A stretch of DNA of 64,000 nucleotides from Amycolatopsis suaedae (GCF_004214935.1 NZ_SFCC01000012.1:186001-250000); one strand, 5' to 3'. Counted from the stretch's first letter, positions 34,440-43,848 are shown. Program-made: numbers and translations. Notes: generated from the letters alone by a model not told the origin.

Positions 34440-35446
34440 CCGTGCTCCCGCGTACCGCGCTGGCCATGAGCAAGGAGGCCGCGGCCGCCGTGCTCACTCC
34501 CGAACCGCTGGCGGAACTGGGGCGGGTCTGCGATCTCGTCGCGGATCCCGTGCTCGACGACTTCACCACTCCCGAGGCTCTCGAAATCCTCGGTGACGTC
34601 GAGGTGCTGGTCACCGGCTGGGGCTGCCCGCCGCTCGACTCCGCCGCGCTGGCCGCCGCTCCCCGGCTCCGCGCCGTCGTGCACACCGCCGGTTCGGTGC
34701 ACGGACATGTCACCGGAGAATGCTGGGACCGGGGAATCGAGGTGGCGTCCGCGGCCGCGGCCAACGCGCTCCCGGTGGCCGAGTACACCGTGGCGATGAT
34801 CCTGCTGACCGGCAAGCGCGCGTTCGAACGGGCCCGCGACTACCGCGCGACCCGCGACCGGGAGGACTGGCTCTCGACTCCGCCGGACGTCGGCAATTTC
34901 GGCCGTACGGTGGGAATCCTGTCGGCCTCGCTGATCGGGCGGCGGGTGATCGAACTGCTGAGTCCGTTCGATCTCGGCGTTCTCCTGCACGACCCCTATG
35001 TGACCGGCGCGGAAGCGGCGGAGCTGGGCGTCGAGGCGGTCGGCCTCGACGAGTTGTTCGCGCGTGCCGACGTGGTCAGCGTGCACACCCCGCTCCTGCC
35101 CGCCACCCGCGGCCTGGTGAGCCGCGAGCTGCTCGCTTCGATGCGCCCGGACGCCGTCCTCATCAACACCGCGCGTGGCGCCGTCGTGGACCAGGACGCA
35201 CTCGCGGAGATCACCGCCGCCGGCCGGATCAGAGCGGTGCTCGACGTCACCGATCCCGAGGTACTGCCGCCGGAGCACCCCTTGTGGGCCAGCGACAACG
35301 TCCTGATCACGCCGCATCTGGCCGGATCGCAGGGCAACGAGTGGCGACGGCTCGCCGACCTCGCGGTCGCCGAGGTCGTCCGCTGGGCCTCGGGTGCGGG
35401 TTTCGCCCACCCGGTCCGGCGGGACACACTGGGAAGGACCGCATGA
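34436..35446 (+). CDS. D-isomer-specific 2-hydroxyacid dehydrogenase
   Basis: A 336-residue NAD-dependent dehydrogenase of the phosphoglycerate-dehydrogenase/glyoxylate-reductase family. The catalytic Arg is in INTARGAVVD, the Glu in VTDPEVLPPEHPL and the His in ITPHLAGSQG. The nucleotide-binding loop VGILSASLIGRRV departs from strict G-x-G-x-x-G, with serines at two glycine positions; this variant seems usual in relatives found beside DUF2264. GTG 34436 overlaps the permease stop, and its own stop overlaps the DUF2264 start. It probably oxidises or reduces an acid derived from the imported sugar. Confidence 0.85.
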   Translation: MTVLPRTALAMSKEAAAAVLTPEPLAELGRVCDLVADPVLDDFTTPEALEILGDVEVLVTGWGCPPLDSAALAAAPRLRAVVHTAGSVHGHVTGECWDRGIEVASAAAANALPVAEYTVAMILLTGKRAFERARDYRATRDREDWLSTPPDVGNFGRTVGILSASLIGRRVIELLSPFDLGVLLHDPYVTGAEAAELGVEAVGLDELFARADVVSVHTPLLPATRGLVSRELLASMRPDAVLINTARGAVVDQDALAEITAAGRIRAVLDVTDPEVLPPEHPLWASDNVLITPHLAGSQGNEWRRLADLAVAEVVRWASGAGFAHPVRRDTLGRTA

Positions 35447-37308
35447 ACGTGCTCGGGATGCCCGACGAAGACCGGCGGCTGAGCCCGTACACGGGGTACA
35501 CCAGGCAGCACTGGGAGGCGGCCGCCGACGGTCTGCTCGATGCCGCGTGGCGGTGGGCGAGTCCACGCGGCGCCTTCCTCGACCTGCCGGGCAGGCCGTC
35601 GCGCAGCGGCGTGCGCTCGGATGGGCTCGAGGCCTACGCACGCACGTTCCTCGCGGCCGCCTTCCGGGTGGCCGGAGCCGGCGGCGACGATCCATACGGC
35701 CGGCTCGACCGGTACGCCGAGGGAATCACCGCGGGGACACTCAGCCCCGGCCGCGACGACGCCGAGTCGTGGCCGCTCATCCTCGATCACGACGTCCAGG
35801 GTCAGCCGATGGTGGAATCCGCGTCGGTGGCGCTGGGCCTGCGCCTGACCCGGGAGTGGCTGTGGGACCGGCTCGACCCGGCCACCCAGGACCGTGTCGA
35901 ACACTGGCTGCGGGGCGCGTTGCGGCACGTGCCTGCGCCGAACAACTGGTACCTCTTCCCGTACAGCGTGGCGGGTTTCCTGGAGTCGGTGGGCCGTGGT
36001 GACGCGGAGACCGCCCGTGCCAGGGAACGGGCACTGGAGCTGCTGGAGACCTGGTACCGCGGCGAGGGCTGGTACGCCGACGGCGACGGCCGCGCCTTCG
36101 ACCACTACAACGGCTGGGCGATGCACCTGTACCCGGTGCTCGACGGCCACCTCGCCGGGAAGACCACGGAGTACGGTTCCCGGCTCCACGAACACCTGGA
36201 GAGCTTCGGTTACCTCTTCGGCGGCGACGGTGCGCCTGTCTATTTCGGACGGTCGATGACGTACCGGTTCGCCGCGGCGTCGGCGATCGGCCTGGGGGCG
36301 GTCACCGGCTACACGCCGCTGGCGCCAGGTGTCTCCAGGCGGTTGATGAGCGGGTCCCTGCGGTACTTCCTCGACCACGGCGCGGTCGGCGACGACGGGT
36401 TGCTGAGCCTGGGCTGGCACGGCCCGCACGCGGCGTCCCTGCAGCATTACTCGGGACCCGGTTCACCATACTGGGCCTCGAAGGCGTTCGTCTGCCTGCT
36501 GGCCCCGGCCGATGCTCCACTATGGACAGACGTCGAGCAGGCCGCACCGGCCGAGGGACCGGACACGGTGCTGGCCCTGCCGTCGGCCGGGTTACTGGTG
36601 CAGACGACCCGGGCCGACGGGATCGTCCGGCTGCACAACCACGGCAGCGACCACGTCCGCCCGCACGAGCCGGACGCGGCAGCGGGCGAGGATCCCCTGT
36701 ATGCCAGGCTGGCCTACTCGACCCGGACCGGGCCGACGGCGCTGGGCAACGTGCGGGACAACCACGCGGCGGTGGTCGTCGACGGCAGACGGAGTGCGCG
36801 GCGGCGCATCCGCCCGCTCGGTGCCGGGCAGGGTGACGGCTGGGGCTGGGCGGCGTCGGAGCACAAGCCGGTGTTCGGGTCCGGGCCGCCGATGGTTCCG
36901 GGGCTGCGGGTCGAGAGCCTGACGATCGCCCGAGGCCGGTACGAACTGCGGGTCCACCGCGTGACCGGGGCACCGGACGGGGCGCGGATCGAGCTGACCG
37001 GCTGGGCCACCGGCCCCGGAACGGCACCGGAGTCCGCGTTGTGGTCACTGTACGGCTGGACCGGGCAGGACGCGCTCCGCGCACCCCAGGGCACGGCGTT
37101 CACCCGCTGGGCCGTGGTCCCCCGGCTTACCGCCGAGGTGAACGGCACGGGGCTCTACGCCGCGCTCGCCACCCTCACCGCCGACCCCGAACCCCAGGCG
37201 GACGCCGTCGAGGCGGTCACCGCCGGCCCGGCCGCACTCGAAGTCCGCTGGGCCGACGCCTCCACCACCCACGTCACCTTCGATCCCCTCGCCGTGACCC
37301 ATGCCTGA
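35443..37308 (+). CDS. DUF2264 protein (GH154-like glycosidase)
   Basis: A 621-residue cytoplasmic protein. The N-terminal 370 residues are an alpha/alpha-toroid-like region (YTRQHWEAAADGLLDAAWRWA, then PNNWYLFPYSVAGFLES, FDHYNGWAMHLYPVLDG, and GPHAASLQHYSGPGSPYW), the signature of DUF2264. A beta-rich C-terminal domain follows. I recall DUF2264 as the basis of CAZy family GH154, which includes beta-glucuronidases, but cannot check it. It sits between a 2-hydroxyacid dehydrogenase and a TIM-barrel isomerase-like gene, overlapping both, so release of a uronic acid from imported oligosaccharides is a reasonable guess. Confidence 0.85.
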   Translation: MNVLGMPDEDRRLSPYTGYTRQHWEAAADGLLDAAWRWASPRGAFLDLPGRPSRSGVRSDGLEAYARTFLAAAFRVAGAGGDDPYGRLDRYAEGITAGTLSPGRDDAESWPLILDHDVQGQPMVESASVALGLRLTREWLWDRLDPATQDRVEHWLRGALRHVPAPNNWYLFPYSVAGFLESVGRGDAETARARERALELLETWYRGEGWYADGDGRAFDHYNGWAMHLYPVLDGHLAGKTTEYGSRLHEHLESFGYLFGGDGAPVYFGRSMTYRFAAASAIGLGAVTGYTPLAPGVSRRLMSGSLRYFLDHGAVGDDGLLSLGWHGPHAASLQHYSGPGSPYWASKAFVCLLAPADAPLWTDVEQAAPAEGPDTVLALPSAGLLVQTTRADGIVRLHNHGSDHVRPHEPDAAAGEDPLYARLAYSTRTGPTALGNVRDNHAAVVVDGRRSARRRIRPLGAGQGDGWGWAASEHKPVFGSGPPMVPGLRVESLTIARGRYELRVHRVTGAPDGARIELTGWATGPGTAPESALWSLYGWTGQDALRAPQGTAFTRWAVVPRLTAEVNGTGLYAALATLTADPEPQADAVEAVTAGPAALEVRWADASTTHVTFDPLAVTHA

Positions 37309-38095
37309 GAGCCGGCGGTTCGCCGTGAGCACCTTGGGCATGCCCGGTGTCCCGGTCGCCGAAGCGGTCACGATCGCGACCGAACACGGCTGCCACGGCC
37401 TGGAGATCCGCGCACACGAGGACGAAGCGGTCCATATCGGACTGACCGAACGCGAATCCGCCCAGGTGCGAAACCGGATCACCGACGCCGGGCTGGAGGT
37501 GGCCTGCCTCGCCGGATACGCGAAGGTGTGCGCCCCGGGACCGGACGGGCCGGTGGTCGCCGAGTTGCGCGCGCTGATCGAGCTGGCACACCGGATCGGC
37601 GCCCCGTCGATCCGGGTCTTCCCCGGTGGCGACGGCCGGCCGCATGACCGGATCGCGGCCGTACTCGACGACCTCAGGGCCGCCGGGCTCCGCCTGCTCC
37701 TGGAGACCCACGATTCCCACCCCACCGGCGAGGCGGCAGTGGCCGTCGTCGAACCGTTCGGCGAACCGGCCCTGGTGGCCGTGCTGTGGGACGCACTGCA
37801 TCCGTGGCGTTCCGGCGAAGCTCCGGCCAGGACCCGGGCCGTGCTCGGCGACTACCTCGGCTACTTCCAGGTCAAGGACGCCATCTCGGCCGGAGACACA
37901 ACGCCCGTCCCGCCGGGGCAAGGCGCTGTCCCGCTCGGCGAATGCGCCGAACTCCTGCGGAGCTGGTCAGGCTGGATCTCCCTGGAATGGGAGAAGGCGT
38001 GGTACCCGGATATCCCCGGCGTCGCCACGCCGTTGCGTGCGGCCGCCGCCTGGTTCCACGCCCTCGATGAACCCGGAACCGCCCGGTGCCCCTGA
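37301..38095 (+). CDS. Sugar phosphate isomerase/epimerase-like TIM-barrel protein
   Basis: A 264-residue xylose-isomerase-like TIM barrel (AP endonuclease 2 fold). It has metal-site residues in CHGLEIRAHED, LLLETHDSHPTGE, LWDALHPW and the final WISLEWEK. Its start overlaps the DUF2264 gene by 8 bp. Members isomerise or epimerise keto sugars, including uronates and inositols. In this operon it would act on the sugar freed by the DUF2264 enzyme. Confidence 0.87.
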   Translation: MPESRRFAVSTLGMPGVPVAEAVTIATEHGCHGLEIRAHEDEAVHIGLTERESAQVRNRITDAGLEVACLAGYAKVCAPGPDGPVVAELRALIELAHRIGAPSIRVFPGGDGRPHDRIAAVLDDLRAAGLRLLLETHDSHPTGEAAVAVVEPFGEPALVAVLWDALHPWRSGEAPARTRAVLGDYLGYFQVKDAISAGDTTPVPPGQGAVPLGECAELLRSWSGWISLEWEKAWYPDIPGVATPLRAAAAWFHALDEPGTARCP

Positions 38096-38158
38096 CCTGG
38101 ACAAGCAAAGTGGCACTCGGCCGACGGAGCACCAACCGCTGTGGCGCACGGTCATCAG

Positions 38159-39241
38159 CTAGCCGATGGTGTCGCCCCAGGCATACCGGATCCGGTCAGC
38201 GCCGGAGGTGTTGCGGACGGTCAGGTTGAAATTGGTGCCGCTACCGCTCAGGGCGTACATCGAGTACCAGTCGTAACCGATGTTGCCGGGTTTGCCGCCG
38301 AGGGCGGGCCAGTAGGTGCCGCCCATCCGGTTGTCACGCATGACCTGGGCCACGGCGCGGATGTGGCGCACGAAGTTGTCGGAGCTGTTGGCGTTGCCGT
38401 AGTTGAGTCCGGTGGACATCGGCCCGCCGAACTCGGTCGCGACGGCGCGGGAGGCGCAGTTGCCCAGTCGCGTCCGGATGTGGCTTCGGAAGGCGTCGTA
38501 GCTCATCGGGGGATAGAAGAAGGCGTAGTGGTGGAAGGACAGCAGCGTCGAGTTGAAGCGGCTGTCGTTGCAGATGTCACGCAGGTCCTGGCTGTAGCCG
38601 GTACCGCCGATGAGTACCCGGCCGGGCACTGCCGAGGTGTGGTACCGCAGCCAGTTCGCCGCGACGTTGCGCCAGTCCGCCGACGAGTAGCCGTGCGGCT
38701 CGTTCATCGGCTCGAAGTAGACGTTGCTGTTCTTGCCATAAGTGCTGATCACGCTGGACCACATCGCGTTCCACGCGCCGACGTTCGTGATCCTGCCGCG
38801 GGAGGCGGCACCGTCCTCCCAGTAGGCGAGGATGACCTTGAATCCACGGGCGGTGGCGGCGTCGATGGTGCCGCGGTAGGCATTCCACCAGGTCGGGTGG
38901 CCCACGGTATGAGTGTTGATGGGCAACCGGACGGTGTTGACCGCCATGGTGGAGGCCATGTCGTCGTAGAGGGCGCTGGCCTTGGCCCGTACCGTGGCGT
39001 AGCTGTCGGACTGGCTCAGGCCATGCAGGACGAGCGGTTTGGTGCTGAAGTTGTCACCCAGCACGGCCCAGTTCATGCCCCGGAACTGGCTGGTGGCCGC
39101 GTTGGCCGGCGACGCGGAGACGACGAGGCTCGCCACCGCGGTGAGCGCGGTCACCACGAGGGCGATCAGCAACCGGCGCAACGACCGGGTGCTCCGCGAT
39201 GGTCTCGATGAGCAGCCGCCAGACGCCATGATCAGTGTCAT
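38159..39241 (-). CDS. Secreted GH5 glycoside hydrolase
   Basis: A roughly 360-residue secreted clan-A enzyme. The signal region (LRRLLIALVVTALTAVASLVVSASPANA) is followed by FRGMNWAVLGDN. The acid/base Glu is in YFEPMNEPHG and the nucleophile Glu in AVATEFGG. It may be a cellulase or mannanase; the subfamily cannot be told. ATG 39241 is one of three close starts (39268, 39241, 39229) and none has a strong ribosome site. It stands 33 bp behind a GH43 gene on the same strand and may be co-transcribed with it. Confidence 0.87.
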   Translation of the reverse strand: MTLIMASGGCSSRPSRSTRSLRRLLIALVVTALTAVASLVVSASPANAATSQFRGMNWAVLGDNFSTKPLVLHGLSQSDSYATVRAKASALYDDMASTMAVNTVRLPINTHTVGHPTWWNAYRGTIDAATARGFKVILAYWEDGAASRGRITNVGAWNAMWSSVISTYGKNSNVYFEPMNEPHGYSSADWRNVAANWLRYHTSAVPGRVLIGGTGYSQDLRDICNDSRFNSTLLSFHHYAFFYPPMSYDAFRSHIRTRLGNCASRAVATEFGGPMSTGLNYGNANSSDNFVRHIRAVAQVMRDNRMGGTYWPALGGKPGNIGYDWYSMYALSGSGTNFNLTVRNTSGADRIRYAWGDTIG

Positions 39242-39274
39242 GAAATGTCCAATCACTAGGTGCCACAAGGGGTG

Positions 39275-40330
39275 TTACGAGTCGCCGGAGGGACCGGCGA
39301 TCGAGGTGCCGGTCCGGACCGGCACGCCGAGGTTGGGCGAGCCGTCCGGGTTCCAGTTGATCTTCTGCGCCCGGGTGGTGCGGGTGGTGCCACAGCCCTG
39401 GTTGGGGGACGAGTTCGCGTGGTAGACGACCCAGGTCTCGGTGTTGTCCGGCGACCTGACGAAGGACGCGTGCCCCGGGCCGAAGACGCCGCTGGCGTCG
39501 TGGCGCTCGAAGATGGGCGTGGGCTTCTTCGTCCATGAGCTGGCCGACATCGGGTCGCCACCGGTCCAGGTCAGCATGCCGAGCTTGTAATCAGGCGTCT
39601 GGCAGGAGCTCGCCGAGTACGTCAGGAATGTCTTTCCGGCGTTGTACACGGCGTAAGGGCCCTCGTTGACCGGCGCGCCCCGCCGCTCCCACGGCAGTGC
39701 CGGGGAGGAGATCCGGACCCCGTTCCGCGAGACCTGGGTCGGCGACGACATCGGGGCGATGAACAGCCCCTGTTCCCCACCGCGGAACGCGGAGTAGACA
39801 TAGTGGTTGACGTGGCCGTCGAACCGGACCACGCTGCCATCGATCGCCCACCCGTTGTTGGGCTCCAGGTTGAGGATCCCCCGGTAGGTGTACGGGCCCA
39901 TCGGGTCCGTGCCGGAGCTTTCCAGCACGCCGGTCCGGCGCTCACCCTGGCCCGGTGACGCCGCCGCCGAGAAGTACAGGTACCACCGGTTGTTGATCCG
40001 CTGCAGGTCCGGTGCCCACATCGTGCAGCAGCCGGGCCCAGGGGCCAGGGTGTACACCGTGCGCTCCGGCGCGGTCTTCAAGCCGGCCATCGTGGACGAC
40101 TTGCGCATGATGATCTTCGAGGACCACGTCGTGGCCACGTAGTACCAGTTTCCGCCGCTGTACACGATCGAAGGGTCCGCGCTGTTGGGCGCGCCCACGA
40201 GGGGGTTGGTGAACGACGGGCCGGGCGCCGCCGAGGCGGGAACGGCCGCGCCCAGGACGGACGCGAGCGCGGCCGCGACGGCAAGGGTGAGCAACCGTCG
40301 TGCCGTTCTCGCTCTTTTTCGCACGAACAT
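39275..40330 (-). CDS. Secreted GH43 arabinanase/arabinofuranosidase-like enzyme
   Basis: A 351-residue enzyme. After a signal peptide (about 1-37, ending PASAAP) comes a single GH43 propeller with catalytic Asp in NSADPSIVY, the pKa-modulating Asp in WAIDGSVV and acid Glu in VNEGPYAV. The GPGHASFVRS strand near the end matches the broken GH43 gene at 27.4-28.9 kb, so the two are paralogues; this one lacks the AbfB domain. AGCGGAGGAATCC precedes ATG 40330. Two second-type LacI operators lie in the 257-bp divergent gap. Confidence 0.9.
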   Translation of the reverse strand: MFVRKRARTARRLLTLAVAAALASVLGAAVPASAAPGPSFTNPLVGAPNSADPSIVYSGGNWYYVATTWSSKIIMRKSSTMAGLKTAPERTVYTLAPGPGCCTMWAPDLQRINNRWYLYFSAAASPGQGERRTGVLESSGTDPMGPYTYRGILNLEPNNGWAIDGSVVRFDGHVNHYVYSAFRGGEQGLFIAPMSSPTQVSRNGVRISSPALPWERRGAPVNEGPYAVYNAGKTFLTYSASSCQTPDYKLGMLTWTGGDPMSASSWTKKPTPIFERHDASGVFGPGHASFVRSPDNTETWVVYHANSSPNQGCGTTRTTRAQKINWNPDGSPNLGVPVRTGTSIAGPSGDS

Positions 40331-40420
40331 CGGGATTCCTCCGCTGGGGACATGCGGTGGTCGGCGCGAGCGGCCGCTGAGCCCGGGAAGCCGGTCGTTG
40401 TGACGGGCACCACTCTGCGT

Positions 40421-40434
40421 TGTTAACGCTAACA
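40421..40434. promoter_or_regulatory. Second-type LacI operator (near GH43, minus gene)
   Basis: TGTTAACGCTAACA is nearly palindromic (TGTTA/TAACA arms) and lies 91 bp before the GH43 start codon at 40330. Confidence 0.65.
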
Positions 40435-40531
40435 TGGCGCTCATTGTCGACTCAAGAGCGAATTCGAGTTTCTGCGGTAAAACCATTTCAGCGACACTGG
40501 AGAATGGCAGGTTGAACGTCTCCAGTAGGAC

Positions 40532-40545
40532 TGTTAGCGTTAACA
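40532..40545. promoter_or_regulatory. Second-type LacI operator (near AbfB-GH43, plus gene)
   Basis: TGTTAGCGTTAACA is the exact reverse complement of the site at 40421-40434 and lies 43 bp before ATG 40588. The two sites face outward toward the two divergent genes. Confidence 0.65.
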
Positions 40546-40587
40546 CAAGCGAATTGACCCGGTTGTCCAGAGCACGGGAGTCATGTC

Positions 40588-41982
40588 ATGCGCATTCCTT
40601 CAGTCCTGGCGGTGCTCGCGCTGTCCGCCGGTCCCCTGACCGTGTCGCCGGGCGTCTCGGCGGCCGCGGCGACGCTGCCCGCCGGTGTCCGGTCCTTCGA
40701 GTCGGTCAACCAACCGGGCTCGTACGTACGGCATCAGGAATCCCTCGGCCGTCTCACCCCCGTGACAGCGGGCAGCAGCCAGCAAACCAAACTGGACGCG
40801 ACCTTCACCGTCGTGAACGGCCTGGCTTCGCCGTCGTGCTACTCGTTGCAGACCAGAAACGGGTTGTTCCTGCGGCACCGGGACTGGCGCCTGCGCGTCG
40901 ACGCCAACACCGGCGACTCGGCCTTCCGCGCGGACGCCACGTTCTGCCCGCAGGACGGCTCCGTCGCCGGGTCGCTGTCGCTCTCCTCCTACAACTACCC
41001 CGCCAGGCGGATCCGGCACCGTGACTCCGGATTATGGCTGGACACCTACCAGGACAGCCCGAACTTCCGGGCCGACAGTTCGTTCCGGCTCAAGTCGCCA
41101 TGGGCACCCAAGGTGAACAAGGGCCCCGTCGTCCCCGGGCTGTTCGCTGATCCGCACCTCACCAGCTTCAACGGCCGCTACTACCTCTACCCGACCACCG
41201 ACGGATACGCGAGCTGGAGCGGTACCTACTACAAGGCGTTCTCCTCCACCGACCTCGTGAACTGGACCGACCACGGCGTGATCCTCGACCACGGGCCGGA
41301 CGTGTCCTGGGCGGACAACTCGGCCTGGGCGCCGGCCGTCGCCGCGAAGAACGGCAGCTACTACCTGTACTTCAGCGGCGGGCTCGCGCGTGGCGACACC
41401 AGCAAGCACATCGGGGTGGCGGTCGCCGACTCCCCCACCGGGCCGTTCCGTGACGCGCTGGGCCGGCCGTTGATCCGCAGTGGCCAGTACACCGGTCAGG
41501 CGATCGACCCGATGGTGTTCACCGACGACGACGGGCAGTCCTATCTGTACTGGGGGCAGGGCGCGGCCAGGGTCGTGCCGCTGAACCCCGACATGGTGTC
41601 GTTCGATCCCGCACGGGTCCGCGTCATCACACCGCCCGGGTACAACGAGGCGGCGTTCGTGCTGAAACGTAACGACATCTACTACTTCATGTGGTCGGAG
41701 AACGACACCCGCAGCGAGGACTACCGCGTCGCCTACGCCACCGGACCGACCCCGCTCGGACCGTGGACCAAGCGCGGCATCGTCCTGCAGAAGCGGCTCG
41801 GCGCCGGCATCAAGGGCCCCGGCCACCATTCGGTCGTGCGCGCACCGGGAACCGACACCTGGCACATCGCGTACCACCGCTTCGCCATCCCAGCCGGCAA
41901 CGGCACCAACCGCGAGGTCGCCATCGACCGGATGGAGTTCAACGCGGACGGCACCATCCGCCCAGTCGTGCCCACCCCGTGA
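40588..41982 (+). CDS. Secreted AbfB (CBM42)-GH43 enzyme
   Basis: A 464-residue protein with a short signal peptide (ending VSAAA). An N-terminal AbfB/CBM42 beta-trefoil (about 35-170, with FESVNQPGSYVRHQE and RIRHRDSGLWLDTY) is followed by a GH43 propeller. The propeller carries catalytic Asp in LFADPHL, Asp in QAIDPMVF, Glu in YNEAAFV and the late GPGHHSVV strand. CBM42 binds arabinofuranose side chains, so an arabinoxylan or arabinan substrate is likely. Domain order is reversed compared with the broken GH43-AbfB gene. It is divergent from another GH43 under paired operators. Confidence 0.9.
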   Translation: MRIPSVLAVLALSAGPLTVSPGVSAAAATLPAGVRSFESVNQPGSYVRHQESLGRLTPVTAGSSQQTKLDATFTVVNGLASPSCYSLQTRNGLFLRHRDWRLRVDANTGDSAFRADATFCPQDGSVAGSLSLSSYNYPARRIRHRDSGLWLDTYQDSPNFRADSSFRLKSPWAPKVNKGPVVPGLFADPHLTSFNGRYYLYPTTDGYASWSGTYYKAFSSTDLVNWTDHGVILDHGPDVSWADNSAWAPAVAAKNGSYYLYFSGGLARGDTSKHIGVAVADSPTGPFRDALGRPLIRSGQYTGQAIDPMVFTDDDGQSYLYWGQGAARVVPLNPDMVSFDPARVRVITPPGYNEAAFVLKRNDIYYFMWSENDTRSEDYRVAYATGPTPLGPWTKRGIVLQKRLGAGIKGPGHHSVVRAPGTDTWHIAYHRFAIPAGNGTNREVAIDRMEFNADGTIRPVVPTP

Positions 41983-42002
41983 AGGACGCACGCGGGACGC
42001 AC

Positions 42003-42049
42003 GTGAAGGCCCCCTTCATCACGTGAGACGTGGTGAAGGGTGCCTTCAC
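42003..42049. repeat. 47-bp dispersed hairpin element, form A, copy 3 (diverged)
   Basis: GTGAAGGCCCCCTTCATCAC and GGTGAAGGGTGCCTTCAC are the two arms; mismatches relative to copy 1 partly compensate. It sits in the 90-bp convergent gap between the AbfB-GH43 gene and a GH43-CBM gene, a terminator-like position. Confidence 0.75.
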
Positions 42050-42072
42050 GAACTTGCCGGCCAGCGCGAGAA

Positions 42073-43848
42073 CTACGACACCCTGACGAGGGAGAGCTGG
42101 TCGACGATGACACCGCCCGAGCCGGATGCCCGCACGGTGACGGTGGCGGCGCCGCTGGGCAGCTGGATGCCGGTGAGCTCACGCTTGGCCCAGCCACCCG
42201 ACGACGGGATAGCGAGAGTGCGCTGGGTGCCGTTGGCGCCGGTGATCACGACCTGCCCGGCACTGCCCCGGGCATGCAGGGCCAGTTTGTAGGTGCCCGC
42301 CGGGACGGAGGGAATCCGCTGCTCCACACCGCCGCTGTTGCTCATCTGGAGCGCGAAGCGAGACCCGTTCACACCACCGTTGACGTTGGTCACCCGGCCA
42401 CCGAGGTTCCGCCATCCCCGCACACTGGACACGATGATCCGGTCGGCCTGGATGTCCGGGTTGAGGATGTAGTTGTTCGCCGGCCCGACCCGCCACTCAC
42501 CCGTCGTGGCGTTGAACTGCCACTGGCTCACCGAATGGAACTGCGGCCGCGCACCGGTCTTGGTGATCGGCACCCACTGGTTGTAGCCGATACCGTTCCA
42601 GGCGAAATCGGCCCACCGGTCGCCGGCGTAGATCACCGTGTTCTGCTTGGTGCCCTTGACCGTCACGAAGAACCCGGTCTGGGTCACGTGGCTGTAGTCC
42701 ATCTCGGTGCCGGCCAGGACGTACTCGCTGCTGTAGGAGCCCTGGACGTTCCCGCTGGTCGACTCCCTGACGTGGTTGACCGAGGTGTTCCAGCCGTGCA
42801 GGTCCGAGGCCGCGTGGTAGTACTTGCCGTCCAGTTTGAACATGGCGTTGCCCTCGCGGCCGGAGGACACGCGGCCGATCTCCACACCGGGCTCCACCCG
42901 CAGCGAGTCGGACTCCCTCAGCTTGGCCACGAAGGCGCGAGAGCGGCCTTCACGGTTGGAGAAGATCAGGTAGTCCTTCCCGTTGTCGTCGGTGAAGACG
43001 GTCTGATCTCCGGTACCGGTCGTGGGCGAATTCTGGACCTGGGTCTGGAAGTAACCGTAGTCGAAGGTGTCGGTGGGTGAGTCGCCCTGCAGCAGCAGGA
43101 CGCCGTGCCCGCCCCTGCCCTGGTGCCACATCTGCACGGCCAGCACGTACTTGCCGGTGTTCTCGTTGTAGGAGACACCGAGCCGCCCGACCCAGCCGGC
43201 ACCGCCCAGGTTGGCGCCGCTGCCGACACCGGTCGAGCGCGTCGCGACGCGGTTCTCGAACTTCCAGTTCACCAGGTCCTTGGACGAGTAGACGGGGATC
43301 GAGACGAACCTGACGTCGCCGTCGTACTTTCTCGTCGGATTGGCCCGGTAGAGCTCGGCGCCGGTGTAGTGCACGCCGTACCAGTAATAGGTGTCGCCGA
43401 ACTTGAAGACCCCGCCACCCTGCGAATAAATGGGGTTGCCGCTGGTGTCGTTCCAGAAAGTGTTGTTCGTGATGGTCTGGAACGTGCCCTCGTCGACAGG
43501 CTTGAGCTCGGCGGCGGCCGTCATCAGTGCCGTCTTCGCGGCGGCGACGTCCGACGTCGCGGCGGACACGTCACCGGCGACACCGGCCGCGGTGGTCAGC
43601 GCCTTGGCGAAGGGTGCCCAGGTGTCAGGCGTGTACTTCTCCCGAACGCGTGTGCGGTACTCCGACACCAGGTACTCCAGGCCGCGCTCCACCGCCGGTC
43701 CGGTGGCGGCGCCCTCGTCCGGCGCCGCCGCCGGCGGCGCCTCCGCCACCGAGGTGCTCGTCGAGAGCGACGCCGTCAGCGTCAGGGACAACACCGCGGC
43801 GGCGGCCACCTTCCAGTACTTCGAAGCGACAAGCGATGTGCGTTTCAC
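42073..43848 (-). CDS. Secreted GH43-type enzyme with FIVAR-like and CBM6/35-like domains
   Basis: A 591-residue protein from GTG 43848, 4 bp after the PL9 stop and preceded by GGAAGG. Order: signal peptide; FIVAR-like helical repeat (YTPDTWAPFAKALTTAAGVA); GH43-like propeller starting WNDTSGNPIYSQGGGVFKFG; CBM6/35-like module (about 480-591). The strand that normally carries the catalytic-base Asp reads SQGGGVFKFGDTYYWYG. It thus lacks that Asp, as in GH43 subfamily 24-type exo-beta-1,3-galactanases. Activity on galactan side chains is a possible reading. It is the second gene of a pair with a pectate lyase. Confidence 0.8.
   Translation of the reverse strand: MKRTSLVASKYWKVAAAAVLSLTLTASLSTSTSVAEAPPAAAPDEGAATGPAVERGLEYLVSEYRTRVREKYTPDTWAPFAKALTTAAGVAGDVSAATSDVAAAKTALMTAAAELKPVDEGTFQTITNNTFWNDTSGNPIYSQGGGVFKFGDTYYWYGVHYTGAELYRANPTRKYDGDVRFVSIPVYSSKDLVNWKFENRVATRSTGVGSGANLGGAGWVGRLGVSYNENTGKYVLAVQMWHQGRGGHGVLLLQGDSPTDTFDYGYFQTQVQNSPTTGTGDQTVFTDDNGKDYLIFSNREGRSRAFVAKLRESDSLRVEPGVEIGRVSSGREGNAMFKLDGKYYHAASDLHGWNTSVNHVRESTSGNVQGSYSSEYVLAGTEMDYSHVTQTGFFVTVKGTKQNTVIYAGDRWADFAWNGIGYNQWVPITKTGARPQFHSVSQWQFNATTGEWRVGPANNYILNPDIQADRIIVSSVRGWRNLGGRVTNVNGGVNGSRFALQMSNSGGVEQRIPSVPAGTYKLALHARGSAGQVVITGANGTQRTLAIPSSGGWAKRELTGIQLPSGAATVTVRASGSGGVIVDQLSLVRVS

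Noticed and set aside
40421..40545. The paired TGTTAACGCTAACA sites as a transposon's inverted ends
   Set aside because: The 111-bp interval holds no transposase, and the same motif recurs singly at other sugar-gene promoters, so operators fit better.
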